The notes beneath the pieces were generated by a model. That model searched no databases. It worked only from the letters and a program-made list of their open reading frames with translations, and had not been told where the DNA came from. The translations under genes were made by a program, and so were the position numbers. Positions 38,352 through 40,825 of a stretch of DNA of 40,825 nucleotides are shown here, piece after piece. The stretch is taken from positions 1 through 40,825 of IMG/VR virus record IMGVR_UViG_3300044712_000677, one strand, 5' to 3'. The stretch is from a virus. Numbering within the stretch: position 1 is the stretch's first letter; every line of letters starts with the position of its first letter.

Positions 38352-39941
38352 ATGGGTGTAACTTTTAACCCCTTCAGCGGGACGTTTGACTTCAAGGGAA
38401 GTGGTAGTGGAGCAGCAGGTCCAACTGGTCCAACTGGTCCCACGGGACCCACAGGACCTACTGGTGCTACAGGAACCACAGGAGTGACTGGTGCTACTGG
38501 TTCAGCAGGAACGAATGGAAGCACGGGTCCAACTGGTCCAACTGGTCCTACGGGAACTACAGGAACTACAGGAACTACAGGGACGACAGGAGCAACTGGC
38601 TCCACAGGAGCTACTGGAGCTACAGGCTCAGCAGCAGGAATTAAATATACCTATTCAACAAGCACAGCATCCAGTGACCCTGGTAGTGGAGTGTTAAAGT
38701 TTGATTCAACAACACTTTCTTCTATTACTTCATTGAGAATTAGTGAGACAGATGGGGATGGGAATGGAATAGCTGCTCTTATTTCAACATGGGACGATTC
38801 CACAACAACTGCCAATAGGTCAATTCTTATCATGGAGAAAGAAAACTCTCCTGGTAATTCATTAAAATTCAAAGTAACCAGCGCAATCACTGATAATGGA
38901 ACGTGGGATAGCATGACTATCTCATTTATTGCTTCTTCAGGTTCATTTACAAATAACGACACAGTGAGAATATTCTTTGCTATAACAGGTGATATAGGCC
39001 CAACAGGACCCACAGGAACGACGGGGGCCACAGGAACAACAGGCACGACGGGAACAACTGGCACTACGGGCACTACAGGAGCAACTGGGACGACTGGAAC
39101 CACAGGTGCCACAGGAACTAACGGTGGGATTAAATATAGTTATTCAACCAGTACTGCAGCAACAGACCCAGGTTCAGGATTCTTAAAATTTGATACAACT
39201 ACGTTAGCGTCTATAACATCACTTCGTATCAGTGAGACAGATGGAGATTCTAACGGTATTGCTTCATTGATTAGTACATGGGATGACTCTACAACTACCG
39301 CCAGTCGTTCAATCATTACCATAGTAAAAGAAAATGCACCGAGTAACATTATCGTCTTTAAAATAGCTAGTGCATTTACTGATAATGGTACATGGGATAG
39401 CGCAACAATAACCTTTGTAGCAACAAGTGGTACTTTCGCAAATAATGACGTAGTACGGGTATTCTTTGCAAACACAGGAGATACTGGACCTACAGGGGCC
39501 ACGGGAACTACTGGAAGTACAGGTGCAACAGGCGCAACAGGGACAGGTCCTACGGGACCCACAGGCCCTACGGGTGCTACTGGTGCTACAGGAGCCACAG
39601 GCTCAGGCGGTGGAATATCTTTCTCTGAAATAACGGGAACTTCAACTGCTATGGCGATAAATAATGGATACATTTCAAATAACGCTGGACTTGTCACTCT
39701 CACTCTCCCATCAACCGCAGCAGTAGGAAGTATCGTGGCAGTTGTGGGAAGTGGTGCAGGTGGTTGGAAGATAGCCCAAAACGCTTCAGGATATATCCGT
39801 ATAGGGTCGGTGGTTTCAACAACTGGAGTAGGTGGATATATTGCTTCATTTAACCAATACGATGCAGTAGAGTTGATTTGTTTAGTCGCTAATAATGGAT
39901 GGTCAGTGAGAAGTAGTCAGGGAAATATAACCTATGCGTAG
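38352..39941 (+). CDS. collagen-like tail fibre with duplicated domain
   Basis: 529 aa. [10 protein letters not shown] near the N-terminus is a common phage-fibre tag. Three Gly-X-Thr collagen blocks (about 23-94, 215-258, 378-418) alternate with two near-copies of a domain of about 119 aa (96-214 and 259-377: [28 protein letters not shown]). The C-terminal domain (419-529) is a distinct tip. The last block has a phase break (GATGTGPTG). Collagen-like phage proteins are trimeric, often glycosylated on Thr. Confidence 0.9.
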   Translation: MGVTFNPFSGTFDFKGSGSGAAGPTGPTGPTGPTGPTGATGTTGVTGATGSAGTNGSTGPTGPTGPTGTTGTTGTTGTTGATGSTGATGATGSAAGIKYTYSTSTASSDPGSGVLKFDSTTLSSITSLRISETDGDGNGIAALISTWDDSTTTANRSILIMEKENSPGNSLKFKVTSAITDNGTWDSMTISFIASSGSFTNNDTVRIFFAITGDIGPTGPTGTTGATGTTGTTGTTGTTGTTGATGTTGTTGATGTNGGIKYSYSTSTAATDPGSGFLKFDTTTLASITSLRISETDGDSNGIASLISTWDDSTTTASRSIITIVKENAPSNIIVFKIASAFTDNGTWDSATITFVATSGTFANNDVVRVFFANTGDTGPTGATGTTGSTGATGATGTGPTGPTGPTGATGATGATGSGGGISFSEITGTSTAMAINNGYISNNAGLVTLTLPSTAAVGSIVAVVGSGAGGWKIAQNASGYIRIGSVVSTTGVGGYIASFNQYDAVELICLVANNGWSVRSSQGNITYA

Positions 39942-39949
39942 GAGATAAT

Positions 39950-40675
39950 ATGGCAATAGTCGGCTCAAATTTAACTAGTGGAACTCAAGATGCAGGAAGC
40001 TTTTCATCTGTGAATACGGCTTCTATTACACCTACAAGTAATAATCTTGTTCTTGCAGCTGTAGCAATTCGTAATGGAAGTTCAACAGCACCAACAGTTT
40101 CATCTATCACTGGAAATGGATTAACGTGGGTTCAAGTTGCCACAATTCAATATGATACTTCAGGAGCATCATTACGCTCTATCACAGTATATAGAGCTCT
40201 TGGTGCGAGCCCTAGTTCTGGCGCAGTGACAATAAACTTTAGTGAAACAGAAACAGCATATGCTTATTGTATTGACCAATTCTCAGGAATAGATACTTCT
40301 GGAACAAATGGAAGTGGAGCGATAGTTCAATCAGTAACAAATAAAGATGAAACACCTCCAACTGGATTAACAGTTACATTAGCGGCATTTGCTAGTGTAA
40401 ATAACGCTACATATGGAGCTTTTGGTGAATCAAATGGATATACTCAAGCAGTAGGAAGTGGATTTACTGAATTAGCAAGTCCAGAAGCATCAACAGAAAT
40501 TGGTGCGTTAACAGAATGGAATTCAGCTAATGATACAAGTGTTGATTATTCAATATCTCCGAATACTTCACAATTAGGTGGAATTGGAATAGAAATAAAA
40601 GCATTTGTTGCAGCATCACCAACAACAATCACAGGTCTTTCATCAGTAACAGGTTTATCAAGTATGGTAGCATAG
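39950..40675 (+). CDS. virion fibre protein
   Basis: 241 aa, Ser/Thr/Ala-rich and beta-rich. SNNLVLAAVAIRNGSS, GNGLTWVQVATIQYDTSG, and GAVTINFSETETAYAYCIDQ, FSGIDTSG belong to a recognisable extracellular-type repeat found in phage and bacterial surface proteins. Ends in a Ser/Gly tail (TTITGLSSVTGLSSMVA). Probably surface exposed, near the fibre tip. Confidence 0.7.
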   Translation: MAIVGSNLTSGTQDAGSFSSVNTASITPTSNNLVLAAVAIRNGSSTAPTVSSITGNGLTWVQVATIQYDTSGASLRSITVYRALGASPSSGAVTINFSETETAYAYCIDQFSGIDTSGTNGSGAIVQSVTNKDETPPTGLTVTLAAFASVNNATYGAFGESNGYTQAVGSGFTELASPEASTEIGALTEWNSANDTSVDYSISPNTSQLGGIGIEIKAFVAASPTTITGLSSVTGLSSMVA

Positions 40676-40684
40676 GAGGATAAT

Positions 40685-40825
40685 ATGGCTAAAAATTCAG
40701 CACTAAACATAGACGTAACACCAGGAGGAAGTGCAACAGTGACCTTCCCTTCTTCTACGTCAACGCTTGCAACACTTGCACTCTCCGAGGCCTTGTCTAA
40801 TAAGACTTTAACTTTATCTTCAGGA
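40685..40825 (+). CDS. fibre-type virion protein, 5' part (continues at 1)
   Basis: ATG at 40685 with GGAGGA upstream, reading MAKNSALNIDVTPGGSATVT. It runs off the end and continues at base 128 of the left edge after the shared 127 bases; the whole protein is 255 aa and ends at 754. The last gene of the fibre operon in the circular map. Confidence 0.85.
   Translation, partial: MAKNSALNIDVTPGGSATVTFPSSTSTLATLALSEALSNKTLTLSSG
40699..40825. repeat. terminal direct repeat (right copy)
   Basis: Identical to 1-127; see the left copy. Confidence 0.95.

Noticed and set aside
38345-39703. Three long antisense frames opposite the collagen-like fibre, rich in Pro and Val
   Set aside because: Reverse complement of Gly-Pro-Thr codons automatically gives VAPV-type frames without stops.

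Overview
The window is a complete, circularly closed phage genome of about 40.7 kb. Its first and last 127 bases are identical, and one virion gene runs across the junction (40685 to the end, then 1 to 754). Terminase, portal, scaffold, coat, neck/adaptor, a very large tail protein, internal virion proteins, fibres, an M23 endolysin and a holin are all recognisable. There is no tape-measure or sheath gene, so the layout is most like a short-tailed (podovirus-like) phage. No integrase, DNA polymerase, primase or helicase was found, so replication probably relies on the host. The genetic code is standard (TGA is used as a stop).

Layout. (1) Rightward late block, 22.5 kb to the end and on from 1 to 13.4 kb: terminase small subunit, a Phd/YefM-like regulator, terminase large subunit, portal, virion transglycosylase, scaffold, major capsid protein, decoration/head-fibre proteins, two GT2 glycosyltransferases, an HNH/AP2 endonuclease, small coupled genes, a run of fibre proteins (Gly-rich, collagen-like), a third GT2, adaptor, 1212-aa tail protein, internal virion proteins, more fibres, and a lysis cassette. 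(2) Leftward early operon, 18.96 to 13.35 kb: about 20 tiny overlapping genes, many with Cys pairs, including a PD-(D/E)XK nuclease, an excisionase-like HTH protein and a NinG-like endonuclease. (3) Short rightward early operon, 19.04 to 20.58 kb, divergent from (2). (4) Leftward group, 22.2 to 20.6 kb, with an ArdA-like antirestriction protein.

Expression signals are the most unusual part. Many operons begin with an (often extended) -10 TATAAT box 5 to 8 bases, most often exactly 6, before the start codon, which implies leaderless mRNAs. Five structural operons instead have a -10 box followed by a conserved leader: a mini-hairpin with an ATTTTA-like loop whose 3' strand can also pair into a terminator-like hairpin. 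A structured RNA of about 170 nt in the early operon starts at its own -10 box and hides the next gene's Shine-Dalgarno. Two palindromic operator families are visible: ATGTAacTACAT at the Phd-like gene, also repeated inside its coding sequence, and TGCAAG-N1/2-CTTGCA in the early/control region.

Host. The sequence does not name it. Leaderless starts mixed with normal AGGAGG sites, a Pro/Thr-rich spacer ending in EVLGAS in a virion protein, and TPR-tailed GT2 enzymes recall genomes of Candidate Phyla Radiation bacteria (Microgenomates-like). This is a low-confidence inference. An M23 endolysin and a transglycosylase show that the host has peptidoglycan.
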